Shown piece by piece: positions 1-5,704 of a stretch of DNA of 9,359 bases. Position 1 is the stretch's first letter. Each line of letters begins with the position of its first letter. The stretch comes from an uncultured Amylibacter sp. (lineage in GTDB: Bacteria; Pseudomonadota; Alphaproteobacteria; Rhodobacterales; Rhodobacteraceae). The stretch covers positions 1-9,359 of the forward strand of contig CALDZS010000088.1 of NCBI GenBank assembly GCA_937944065.1, given 5' to 3'. The notes below the pieces were generated by a model. The model was given only the letters and a program-made list of their open reading frames with translations, was not told where the DNA came from and made no database searches. Position numbers and translations under genes: made by a program.

Positions 1-199
1 ATCCGTGGCGACAGGCGGCGGCGTGGCCTATTGGGCGCATGTGGGCGGGTTCATTGCAGGTGTCGCGTTCGCACTGCCGTTCTGGCTAAATGAAGGCGGT
101 AAAGGATTTTGGGTGCGTACAGACTACCACCCCCCCCACGAAGAAACGTTTGAGACCGAGCCGACCCGCGTCCCGACCGTTCGCAGGAGCAAGCGATGA
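1..199 (+). CDS. Rhomboid-family intramembrane protein, C-terminal end (partial)
   Basis: Only the last 65 codons are present; the reading frame is open at the left edge (first full codon at base 2) and ends at TGA 197-199. The peptide GGGVAYWAHVGGFIAGVAFALPFW matches the last catalytic helix of rhomboid proteases, in which the His of the AHxGGF motif pairs with a Ser on an earlier helix (outside the window). After this helix comes a hydrophilic, probably cytoplasmic tail of about 38 residues with an HPPHEE stretch and a basic end. The family cleaves membrane proteins within the bilayer, but the catalytic Ser cannot be checked here and inactive homologues exist. Its stop overlaps the next start (ATGA), so it is probably the first visible gene of a three-gene operon. 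Family placement is fairly sure; protease activity is not. Confidence 0.82.
   Translation, partial: SVATGGGVAYWAHVGGFIAGVAFALPFWLNEGGKGFWVRTDYHPPHEETFETEPTRVPTVRRSKR
185..189 (+). promoter_or_regulatory. Ribosome binding site for the GFA-family gene
   Basis: AGGAG lies six bases ahead of the ATG at 196, inside the last codons of the rhomboid gene. It fixes the start of the downstream gene and, with the ATGA overlap, suggests translational coupling. Confidence 0.75.
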
Positions 200-573
200 T
201 ACCGCAAAAACTAACTTGCCATTGTGGCGCAGTTGAACTGCAAGTGACCTTAAAGGGGAATTTGGAAGACACCGCACATCGTTGCAATTGCAGTTTTTGC
301 CGTCGTCGCGGTGCACTGTCTGCACCCGTGGAATACCCAAAGGGGCTGAAGATTATCCGGGGCGCTGACAAGCTGACCCTGTATCAATTCAACACCAAAG
401 CAGCGGAGCATTACTTTTGTTCAGTTTGTGGAAACTACACCCATCACCGCCGCAGATCTAACCCGAATGAATACGGCGTGAATGTCGGGGCGATAGAGGG
501 TGTTGATCCATCAGAATTAGACAATCCCAGCTGGATGGACGGTGTAAACCATCCGTCAGATCGCAAGGGCTGA
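196..573 (+). CDS. GFA/CENP-V-fold zinc-binding protein (Mss4-like)
   Basis: A 125-residue protein with the cysteine pattern of the GFA (glutathione-dependent formaldehyde-activating enzyme, CENP-V) fold: C8-x-C10, then C30-x-C32-x2-C35, then C75-x2-C78 in FCSVCG. These cysteines are the known ligands of two zinc ions in the family. The following THHRRRSNPNEYGVNVG segment is typical of a proteobacterial subgroup. The family name comes from an enzyme said to promote the glutathione-formaldehyde adduct; most members have no proven activity, and single-domain proteins like this should not be assumed to detoxify formaldehyde. Likely cytoplasmic: there is no signal peptide or membrane segment. The start is well set by AGGAG six bases upstream. 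It overlaps the rhomboid gene by four bases and the next gene by one base. The family call is firm; the role is unknown. Confidence 0.88.
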   Translation: MIPQKLTCHCGAVELQVTLKGNLEDTAHRCNCSFCRRRGALSAPVEYPKGLKIIRGADKLTLYQFNTKAAEHYFCSVCGNYTHHRRRSNPNEYGVNVGAIEGVDPSELDNPSWMDGVNHPSDRKG

Positions 574-1340
574 TGTTACGCATTTTAATTCTGCTCGCGA
601 CGCTGGCCTCTAGCGCACACGCTGACATATTGGCCGACGCGCGAACCATATTGGACGCGCATCAGGGCAAAGTTCTGAAATGGGGTTATACGCCGACCAT
701 TGCGGTGATCCATGATGGTCAGTTTGATTTCGACTATTTGGACGATGTGTTAACAAACATTCGGCGCGAAACGAAATTGGACATCGTAACTGCAGCCGTC
801 AAACGCGTGGACATCACTCAGTTAAAGTTTCCCTTCGTGGGCAATTCCAATTTTCGATTGCTGAGAGGCGCGCGGTCTGATCCAAGGGATCGCCTTGGCC
901 GTCTGACACTTGGGCGCAATCCGCCCATCACTGCCGATTTGTTCATCTTCCATGTGCCTGTACTTGAAGGCAGTTATTTTAATCTGCTTTCGGTGCTCGC
1001 GAACGGCAAAGCCGGCTTGCCGCGTCAATACGCAGAAGGCGGTCATTGCTATTTCAGCATGGTGGGCAATAAGGGTCGCACACAGCAAGCGCGGGTCTTT
1101 ATCGGCACTAATTTGACCAAAAAAGGTCAGCAAGATTGTATTTACGAAGAGGTGATGCAGACCATGGGTTTGGCAAATGACGCCGAAGGCAGTTCGCATT
1201 TCACTTTTGACGGTCAGGTGGGGTTCAGGGATCGTGCCAACGATTATCTGCTGCTGCGCGCGTTGTATGACCCGAGCATTGCCCATGGTGGTCCTGTTGC
1301 CAATGTGGTGACACTGTTTGATCGCTTGCGCGACGAATAG
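573..1340 (+). CDS. Exported DUF2927 family protein
   Basis: A 255-residue protein. Residues 1-17 form a classic signal peptide (MLRILILLATLASSAHA, cleavage expected after AHA), so the mature protein is probably periplasmic. The C-terminal half carries the features I associate with DUF2927: a CIYEEVMQTMGLANDAE segment (residues 189-205) and YLLLRALYDP (225-234). C159 and C189 are the only cysteines and could form a disulfide after export (inference). The function of the family is unknown. The ATG shares one base with the stop of the preceding gene (TGATG). The nearest Shine-Dalgarno-like stretch, AAGGG at 565-569, is only three bases from the start, so initiation may depend on reinitiation after the upstream gene. 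It ends three bases before the stop of the convergent hydrolase gene. The family call is likely correct; no biochemical role can be read from the sequence. Confidence 0.82.
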   Translation: MLRILILLATLASSAHADILADARTILDAHQGKVLKWGYTPTIAVIHDGQFDFDYLDDVLTNIRRETKLDIVTAAVKRVDITQLKFPFVGNSNFRLLRGARSDPRDRLGRLTLGRNPPITADLFIFHVPVLEGSYFNLLSVLANGKAGLPRQYAEGGHCYFSMVGNKGRTQQARVFIGTNLTKKGQQDCIYEEVMQTMGLANDAEGSSHFTFDGQVGFRDRANDYLLLRALYDPSIAHGGPVANVVTLFDRLRDE

Positions 1341-1343
1341 GTG

Positions 1344-1904
1344 TTAGGTTTCCAGCAGGTCCAGAACCTGTTTCGTGGGCAAAACCGTCGCGAATTCGCC
1401 ATCCATATTGGCTAGCGTCACCGAATGGATTTCCGCACCCGTATGCGCCACCCCATCAGGGCCGGTTTCACCATACGCCCAGACACCATCAGAGACGTAA
1501 ATCGCGTCATACCCAAGGTTGCCCGCCATCCGTGTTGTCGTCTCAACGCAGTGATTAGCAGTACCACCGCAGATAACGATGCGTGGGTTTCCAAGCGAGG
1601 TCAGATCGTCTGCCAAACTGGTTCCGATAAAGCTGGAATTCACTTTTTTGCGCAACGCGAGTTCCCCATCAATCGGGGCAACGAACGGCTGCACTGCATT
1701 ACCGGGTGTGTCAGGCGCAAAGCCTGACCCAGGCTCTGTGCTATCATGGTGGATGTGGATCACAGGGCGACCCGTGGCGCGAAAGGTGCTAAGCAGCGCC
1801 GCGATATTTTGCTCTGCCTCTGGGCAAGACCTGTCAGCACCTGTGGCATCACGGTGGACAAACGCCATTTGCACATCGATCACCAGCAGAACAAAATCAG
1901 ACAT
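1344..1904 (-). CDS. Cysteine hydrolase, isochorismatase-like fold
   Basis: From the ATG at 1904 the protein has 186 residues; numbering here includes one extra leading residue from the upstream TTG at 1907. The isochorismatase-like catalytic triad is visible: D11 in LLVIDVQ, K87 in RKKVNSSFIGT, and C120 in GGTANHCVETT, preceded by the usual segment for a cis-peptide turn. HIHHDS (51-56) and the C-terminal EFATVLPT are also family-typical. Members hydrolyse amides or carbamoyl/ureido groups (nicotinamidase, N-carbamoylsarcosine amidase, ureidoacrylate amidase, biuret hydrolase) or vinyl ethers; the substrate cannot be assigned. The ATG gives MSDFVLL and overlaps the argF stop by eight bases (ATGTCTGA). 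I see no strong Shine-Dalgarno sequence, so coupling to argF translation is likely. Cytoplasmic. The fold is secure; its role beside arginine genes is open. Confidence 0.9.
   Translation of the reverse strand: MSDFVLLVIDVQMAFVHRDATGADRSCPEAEQNIAALLSTFRATGRPVIHIHHDSTEPGSGFAPDTPGNAVQPFVAPIDGELALRKKVNSSFIGTSLADDLTSLGNPRIVICGGTANHCVETTTRMAGNLGYDAIYVSDGVWAYGETGPDGVAHTGAEIHSVTLANMDGEFATVLPTKQVLDLLET
1354..1373 (+). terminator. Possible weak terminator hairpin after the DUF2927 gene
   Basis: CAGGT (1356-1360), a five-base loop and ACCTG (1366-1370) form a perfect 5-bp stem, extendable by a G-U and an A-U pair to 1354-1372. It lies about 15 bases past the DUF2927 stop. Only three T residues follow the core stem and two of them are used in the extension, so this is a weak candidate for an intrinsic terminator. 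It also sits inside the 3' end of the opposing hydrolase gene. Confidence 0.25.
1710..1728. repeat. Perfect 7-bp inverted repeat inside the hydrolase gene
   Basis: GTCAGGC, loop GCAAA, GTC-complementary arm GCCTGAC form an uninterrupted GC-rich stem within the coding region (residues near SGFAPD). No T run follows on either strand, so it is not a standard intrinsic terminator. It may simply reflect codon choice. Confidence 0.4.
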
Positions 1905-2823
1905 CAAGACACCAACGCATCACGGCCTTTTGTGCATGCAGACGATTTTCAGCCTCGTCAAACACAACTGATTGCGGGCCGTCCATCACTTCGGATGTAA
2001 CCTCTTCTTCGCGGTGCGCAGGCAAGCAGTGCATGAACAAGGCTTGTTCACCGGCAGCCTCCATCAACTGTTGATTGGCCTGATACGGACGTAGCATATT
2101 GTGGCGACGTTCACGCGCGGATTGCTTGTCATGCATGGACAGCCACGTATCGGTAACAATCAAATCCGCACCTTGTACAGCCTCGGTCGCGTCCCTCGAG
2201 ATTTCCACCTTTGCACCAGCTTTACGTGCCAAACCGATGAATTCAGCATCTGGTTCCAAACTCTGTGGCCCTGCAAATGTGAAATCAAACCCGAACTGCC
2301 CGGCTGCATGCAACAGGCTGGCGCAGACATTATTACCATCGCCCAGATAGACGACTTTTTTACCTTTGATAGGGCCTTTGTGTTCTTCGAATGTCATAAT
2401 GTCAGCCATGATCTGACAAGGATGCGTGCGATCTGTCAGGCCGTTAATCACAGGTACAGACGCATATTCAGCCAGTTCCAACAGGATGCTTTCATCGAAT
2501 GTGCGGATCATGATCATATCGACATAGCGCGACAGAACCCGTGCCGTATCTGCAATAGTCTCGCCATGACCCAGCTGCATTTCCGATCCAGACAGAACCA
2601 TCGATTGGCCACCCATCTGACGCACGCCCATGTCGAATGAAACACGCGTCCGGGTCGAGGGTTTTTCAAATATCAACGCAACCATGCGACCTGCCAACGG
2701 CTGATCAGCATCAGGCGTCCCTTTCGGCAAGTCGCCGCGCGCGTCCTTCATGACCCGCGCTTGATCTATGATTGCTCGCAGGTCAGCAGTGTCCGTTTTA
2801 TGGATATCGAGGAAATGGTTCAT
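1897..2823 (-). CDS. argF: Ornithine carbamoyltransferase
   Basis: A 308-residue enzyme that transfers the carbamoyl group of carbamoyl phosphate to ornithine, giving citrulline, in cytoplasmic arginine synthesis. The carbamoyl-phosphate domain carries FEKPSTRTRVSFD (STRTR at 56-60) and HPCQIMAD (134-141). The ornithine domain carries GDGNN (161-165), the DTWLSM segment (225-230, the usual DxxxSMG loop) and HCLPAHR (265-271) with the catalytic Cys266. Length matches the anabolic form. Its ATG overlaps the argD stop (ATGA, 2820-2823), and its own stop lies inside the next gene, so argD, argF and the hydrolase probably share one mRNA. The Shine-Dalgarno sequence is weak (GAAAG). I see no truncation or missing key residue. 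argF is preferred over a catabolic arcB because of the argD partner. Confidence 0.97.
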   Translation of the reverse strand: MNHFLDIHKTDTADLRAIIDQARVMKDARGDLPKGTPDADQPLAGRMVALIFEKPSTRTRVSFDMGVRQMGGQSMVLSGSEMQLGHGETIADTARVLSRYVDMIMIRTFDESILLELAEYASVPVINGLTDRTHPCQIMADIMTFEEHKGPIKGKKVVYLGDGNNVCASLLHAAGQFGFDFTFAGPQSLEPDAEFIGLARKAGAKVEISRDATEAVQGADLIVTDTWLSMHDKQSARERRHNMLRPYQANQQLMEAAGEQALFMHCLPAHREEEVTSEVMDGPQSVVFDEAENRLHAQKAVMRWCLDV

Positions 2824-3998
2824 AATGCTGCTTTCAATTTGTGCGCGACATTGTCCAGACGCGAAAGCGCCTCGTCCAACTCGGCGATAGTGATATTCAA
2901 TGCTGGCAACAGGCGCACAACATTGTCGCCCCCCGGCACCGACAGCAATTGTTCGTCATAGCCCGCTTTGACGACATCCGTATTCGTGACCTTGCATTTC
3001 AGCCCAATCATCATTCCCGTGCCCCGAACTGTTTCGAATATGTCAGGATGACTGGCAACCAGACCCTCAAGGCCTTGACGCAGGTGTCCTGCCTTTTGAC
3101 TGACCTCTGACAGAAACTCCACGTTATCTACATGATCCATAACGACCGATCCAACAGCACACGCCATAGGGTTGCCGCCATAGGTCGAGCCATGTGACCC
3201 TGCCACCATGCCAGCAGCCGCTTTTTCGGTCGCCAAACATGCGCCTAAGGGAAAACCGCCACCGATGCCTTTGGCAATCGCCATAATATCAGGTGTGATA
3301 CCCGACCATTCATGGGCAAACAGTTTACCTGTCCGACCAACACCACATTGGATTTCATCAAAAATCAACAAAATGCCATGCTCATCGCACAATGCGCGCA
3401 GCCCCTTCATAAATGCGTCCTCGATAGGAACAATGCCACCTTCGCCCATGATGGGTTCGATCAAGATCGCTGCTGTCGTATCAGTGATCGCCGCCGCGAC
3501 AGTTTCGATCGTGTCGTAAGGTACGTGCACAAACCCAGGCATCAGCGGCCCAAAACCCTTGGTTAGTTTTTCTTGTCCAGCCGCCGAGATCATGGCCATG
3601 GTGCGCCCATGAAACGCGTTTTCGAATGTGATAACATCCACGCGGTCGGGCGCGCCAAGTTCATAGTGATACTTGCGTGCCATCTTGACCGCACATTCCA
3701 TGCTTTCTGTGCCAGAGTTGGTAAAGAACACCGTATCTGCGAAGGTTGCCGAAACCAACTTGTCTGCCAGTTCTTGCTGTTTCGGGATGTGATACAAATT
3801 CGACGTGTGCCACAGTTGCCCTGCCTGCTCCGTCACTGCCGCGACAAGTGCGGGGTGCGCATGCCCAAGAACGTTCACAGCAATGCCACCGGCCATATCC
3901 AAGAATCGTCGACCATTCGCATCCACCAGCCAGCTACCTTCGCCTTTTACGAAAGTTAAGGGTGCGCGTGCATATGTCGGCAGTATAGTGGATATCAC
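2820..3998 (-). CDS. argD: Acetylornithine aminotransferase (class III, PLP-dependent)
   Basis: A 392-residue class III aminotransferase that converts N-acetylglutamate semialdehyde to N-acetylornithine with glutamate as donor; ArgD enzymes often also serve the succinyldiaminopimelate step of lysine synthesis. Visible motifs: GGIAVNVLGHAHP (38-49), NSGTES (94-99, phosphate binding of PLP), FHGRT (129-133), LIFDEIQCGVGRTG (211-224, D214 to the PLP ring nitrogen), K243 in IAKGIGGGFP (Schiff-base lysine) and STYGGNP (271-277). I chose the GTG at 3998, giving MISTILPTYARAPL. An AAAGGAG sits eight bases ahead of it, and typical ArgD proteins begin just before the LPTYxRAP motif. A TTG at 4019 would add seven residues, but translation from it would run through that ribosome binding site. 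First gene of the minus-strand operon, overlapping argF by four bases. Confidence 0.95.
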   Translation of the reverse strand: MISTILPTYARAPLTFVKGEGSWLVDANGRRFLDMAGGIAVNVLGHAHPALVAAVTEQAGQLWHTSNLYHIPKQQELADKLVSATFADTVFFTNSGTESMECAVKMARKYHYELGAPDRVDVITFENAFHGRTMAMISAAGQEKLTKGFGPLMPGFVHVPYDTIETVAAAITDTTAAILIEPIMGEGGIVPIEDAFMKGLRALCDEHGILLIFDEIQCGVGRTGKLFAHEWSGITPDIMAIAKGIGGGFPLGACLATEKAAAGMVAGSHGSTYGGNPMACAVGSVVMDHVDNVEFLSEVSQKAGHLRQGLEGLVASHPDIFETVRGTGMMIGLKCKVTNTDVVKAGYDEQLLSVPGGDNVVRLLPALNITIAELDEALSRLDNVAHKLKAAL

Positions 3999-4007
3999 GA
4001 GGATTGC

Positions 4008-4014
4008 TCCTTTC
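4008..4014 (-). promoter_or_regulatory. Ribosome binding site deciding the argD start
   Basis: On the minus strand AAAGGAG lies about eight bases ahead of the GTG at 3998. It is the strongest Shine-Dalgarno match in the operon and argues for the GTG over the upstream in-frame TTG. Confidence 0.7.
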
Positions 4015-4030
4015 AGCAATGCAAAAACAC

Positions 4031-4059
4031 CGTTTGACGCAAACCGCGATGGCTGTCAA
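4031..4059 (-). promoter_or_regulatory. Candidate argD operon promoter
   Basis: On the minus strand a perfect TTGACA (4059-4054) is followed after 17 bases by CAAACG (4036-4031), a poor -10 element. A strong -35 with a weak -10 is common in alphaproteobacterial sigma-70 promoters. The implied start site near 4024 would give a leader of about 26 bases carrying the ribosome binding site. Predicted by eye only. Confidence 0.4.
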
Positions 4060-4062
4060 TTC
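4034..4062 (+). promoter_or_regulatory. Candidate promoter for the EamA permease gene
   Basis: TTGACG (4034-4039) could serve as a -35 reading rightward, with a weak -10-like CAATTC at 4057-4062 after 17 bases. It faces and overlaps the candidate argD promoter. The -10 match is poor, so this is a tentative call. Confidence 0.25.
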
Positions 4063-4081
4063 GGCAAGGGTTGGCAGGCGC

Positions 4082-4097
4082 GTTAGATCGCGCTAAC
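4082..4097. repeat. Dyad in the argD/permease intergenic region
   Basis: GTTAG (4082-4086) and CTAAC (4093-4097) are perfect inverted arms around a six-base centre, ATCGCG. A 16-base dyad upstream of the permease gene could be a regulator-binding site, but no regulator gene is next to it. Confidence 0.35.
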
Positions 4098-4119
4098 AGC
4101 CAAGGTAATTACAGAAAGA

Positions 4120-5007
4120 ATGCCGATGTCCCAGCATCCTTCATCCAACTCAGTTTTAGCCGCAGGTCTGACACTGGCCATGTGTGCCTTCGTGGCTGGC
4201 ACGCTGGTCCTAGCAAAACTGTTGGGACAAGATACGCTAGGTCCAGCGCTGCACCCGTTTCAAATCAGCTTTGGACGATTTGCTTTTGCTTTTTTGATCC
4301 TTGTAGCCGCATACAACGTGTTGCGACCAACCATCACCGCACCTAATTGGCCCTTTCATATCGGCCGATCGGCGACTGGATGGCTGGGTGTCACGTTGAT
4401 GTTCGCGTCCACATCTATGATCCCCTTGTCAGATGCATCGGCGATCAGCTTTCTAAACCCCGTTTTCTGCATGATCCTCGCTATCCCATTTTTGGGTGAA
4501 CGCGTTGGGCGTTATCGTTGGTTCGCTGCTGCAATGGCCATTTTGGGCGCAGTTATCCTGTTACGCCCAAGCATGTCCTCGATCCAACTGGGCGGATTGG
4601 TGGCGCTTTGTGCCGCATTATTGCTAGGGATCGAACTGATCTTCATCAAGTTGATCTCGCGTGGTGAACCCCCGTTACAGATCCTGTTGATCAACAATGG
4701 GATTGGCCTTTGCCTTGCCAGTATCGCGGCATCCTTGGTCTGGGCGTCTCCAACCACATTGCAGTGGGCTGCACTTGCTGGCATCGGTGCCTTGATGGTT
4801 GGCGCACAGGCTTGTTTTATCAACGCGATGAAGCGTGCCGATGCAAGTTTCTTAGCGCCTATTACCTATGTTACGTTGGTGTTTGCGACCCTCTATGATT
4901 TCCTGTTGTTTGACCAACGCCCAGACGCGATTAGCTTAGTCGGTGGCGTCTGCATCATCAGTGGCGCACTTCTGTTAGCCTGGCGCGAAGGGCTGCAACG
5001 CAAATAA
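4120..5007 (+). CDS. EamA/DMT-superfamily permease
   Basis: A 295-residue, strongly hydrophobic protein with about ten predicted membrane helices arranged as two EamA repeats (roughly residues 15-150 and 155-288). Family signs are FLNPVFCMILAIPFLGERVGRYRW (111-134) closing repeat one, with ILLRP after it, and the matching ASFLAPITYVTLVFATLYDFLLFD...SLVGGVCIISGALLL in repeat two. Members of the drug/metabolite transporter superfamily export amino acids, metabolites or drugs across the inner membrane, usually by proton exchange; the substrate cannot be read from sequence. An ATG at 4126, two codons in, is an equally plausible start: a weak GAAAGA lies better placed for it. The gene is transcribed away from argD and is followed by gcrA after 103 bases. 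Amino-acid export is a reasonable guess only from the neighbourhood. Confidence 0.9.
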   Translation: MPMSQHPSSNSVLAAGLTLAMCAFVAGTLVLAKLLGQDTLGPALHPFQISFGRFAFAFLILVAAYNVLRPTITAPNWPFHIGRSATGWLGVTLMFASTSMIPLSDASAISFLNPVFCMILAIPFLGERVGRYRWFAAAMAILGAVILLRPSMSSIQLGGLVALCAALLLGIELIFIKLISRGEPPLQILLINNGIGLCLASIAASLVWASPTTLQWAALAGIGALMVGAQACFINAMKRADASFLAPITYVTLVFATLYDFLLFDQRPDAISLVGGVCIISGALLLAWREGLQRK

Positions 5008-5019
5008 TCCGCTCGGCGC

Positions 5020-5047
5020 TTGTATCCCCTTAACCAATCGCTATTAT
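5020..5047 (+). promoter_or_regulatory. Candidate gcrA promoter
   Basis: TTGTAT (5020-5025) and TATTAT (5042-5047) are separated by 16 bases and resemble sigma-70 -35 and -10 elements. The implied start near 5054 gives a leader of about 57 bases. A second, weaker option is TTGAAT at 5055-5060 with TAATTG at 5077-5082. Confidence 0.4.
5030..5035 (+). promoter_or_regulatory. CtrA half-site-like sequence in the gcrA promoter
   Basis: TTAACC lies between the proposed -35 and -10. It matches the half of the CtrA box TTAA-N7-TTAA(C); the second half is absent, since CTAT stands where TTAA is expected. In Caulobacter, CtrA represses gcrA. A six-base match alone is weak evidence. Confidence 0.25.
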
Positions 5048-5060
5048 AGAGCAGTTGAAT

Positions 5061-5069
5061 TTATCCAGA
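5061..5069 (+). promoter_or_regulatory. DnaA-box-like 9-mer upstream of gcrA
   Basis: TTATCCAGA differs from the consensus DnaA box TTATCCACA at one base. It lies 41 bases before the gcrA start. DnaA is a known activator of gcrA transcription in Caulobacter, which gives this match some weight. Confidence 0.4.
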
Positions 5070-5072
5070 ACC

Positions 5073-5085
5073 GCGCTAATTGCGC
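5073..5085. repeat. Short GCGC dyad in the gcrA leader
   Basis: GCGC (5073-5076), TAATT, GCGC (5082-5085) form a small dyad between the DnaA-box-like site and the ribosome binding site. It could be an operator or a weak RNA hairpin. Confidence 0.25.
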
Positions 5086-5099
5086 AGTCTGTGAACCAC

Positions 5100-5103
5100 G
5101 GAG
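5100..5103 (+). promoter_or_regulatory. Ribosome binding site of gcrA
   Basis: GGAG seven bases ahead of the ATG at 5111 supports the chosen start, which also coincides with the conserved N-terminus of GcrA proteins. Confidence 0.7.
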
Positions 5104-5110
5104 AGCGATA

Positions 5111-5671
5111 ATGGCTTGGACAGATGACCGCGTAGAAGTTTTGAAAAAAATGTGGGGCGAAGGCAAGTCTGCCAGCCAGATTGCCAAAGAATTGGGCGGG
5201 GTTACCCGTAACGCAGTAATAGGCAAAGTCCATCGTTTGGGATTGTCCAACCGTGCGACCACGACAAAGACAGCAGCTAAGCCAAAAACGGCCAAGGCAA
5301 AGTCACCAGCAAAGCCCACAACAAAGGCCCCGCTAAAGGTCGCTGCAGAAACACCATTACCAACAAAAGCGCTGAGCATTCCACCGCGCAAACCGATCAT
5401 CAAAGCTGGACAGCCTTTACCGCCACAGCCATCATTGAACGAGATAAGCGCAGAAGCACTTAGCAAAGCCGCAGAGGTCGTTAAAAAGGCCAAGAAGCTT
5501 CATTTGATGGAACTGACCGAGAAGACTTGCAAATGGCCAGTTGGCGATCCTGCAACGGATGATTTTTGGTTTTGTGGTCTAGGCACCGAAACTGGCAAAC
5601 CCTATTGCGAGGCGCATAACGCGGTTGCGTTCCAGCCAATGTCAGCGCGTCGCGACCGTCGCGCACGTTGA
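5111..5671 (+). CDS. gcrA: GcrA cell-cycle transcription regulator
   Basis: A 186-residue protein with the diagnostic GcrA N-terminus: MAWTDDRVEVLKKMWGEGKSASQIAKELG followed by GGVTRNAVIGKVHRLGLSNR (residues 1-48), a helix-turn-helix that binds DNA. In Caulobacter GcrA acts with sigma-70 at promoters with CcrM-methylated GANTC sites and controls S-phase genes, including ctrA. Residues 52-75 are a Lys/Ala/Pro/Thr-rich, probably disordered linker. The conserved C-terminal part (138-176) reads TCKWPVGDP...FWFCG...PYCEAHNAVAFQP, with C140, C155, C166 and H169 as possible metal ligands; this region corresponds to the sigma-70-interacting part. The start is well supported by GGAG at 5100-5103, seven bases upstream. 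It has its own promoter region and is followed by the DUF1178 gene after 33 bases. Identification is secure. Confidence 0.97.
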   Translation: MAWTDDRVEVLKKMWGEGKSASQIAKELGGVTRNAVIGKVHRLGLSNRATTTKTAAKPKTAKAKSPAKPTTKAPLKVAAETPLPTKALSIPPRKPIIKAGQPLPPQPSLNEISAEALSKAAEVVKKAKKLHLMELTEKTCKWPVGDPATDDFWFCGLGTETGKPYCEAHNAVAFQPMSARRDRRAR

Positions 5672-5672
5672 T

Positions 5673-5689
5673 CCATTGCAAATGGTTTT
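5673..5689 (+). terminator. Short hairpin with T run after gcrA
   Basis: CCATT, loop GCA, AATGG forms a perfect 5-bp stem directly followed by TTTT. It starts one base after the gcrA stop and resembles a minimal intrinsic terminator, though the stem is short and only partly GC. It may partly separate expression of gcrA from the DUF1178 gene. Confidence 0.35.
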
Positions 5690-5704
5690 GGTTAGGCCCG
5701 CGGC

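Noticed and set aside
822..1286. A 154-codon open frame on the minus strand opposite the DUF2927 gene
   Set aside because: No family motif is visible, and the plus strand has a signal peptide and a recognised domain covering the same bases.
1905..1907. TTG start of the hydrolase, one codon ahead of the ATG
   Set aside because: The ATG at 1904 is immediately next to it and gives the usual short lead into the LLVIDVQ motif.
3999..4019. N-terminal extension of ArgD from a TTG at 4019
   Set aside because: The strong AAAGGAG lies within the extension and is well spaced for the GTG at 3998; the extra residues are not typical of ArgD proteins.
5030..5044. Full CtrA box TTAA-N7-TTAA upstream of gcrA
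   Set aside because: Only the first half matches; the second position reads CTAT. Kept only as a half-site.
5008..5110. CcrM methylation site (GANTC) in the gcrA promoter
   Set aside because: I searched this intergenic stretch by eye and found no GANTC, so direct methylation control of this promoter is not supported.
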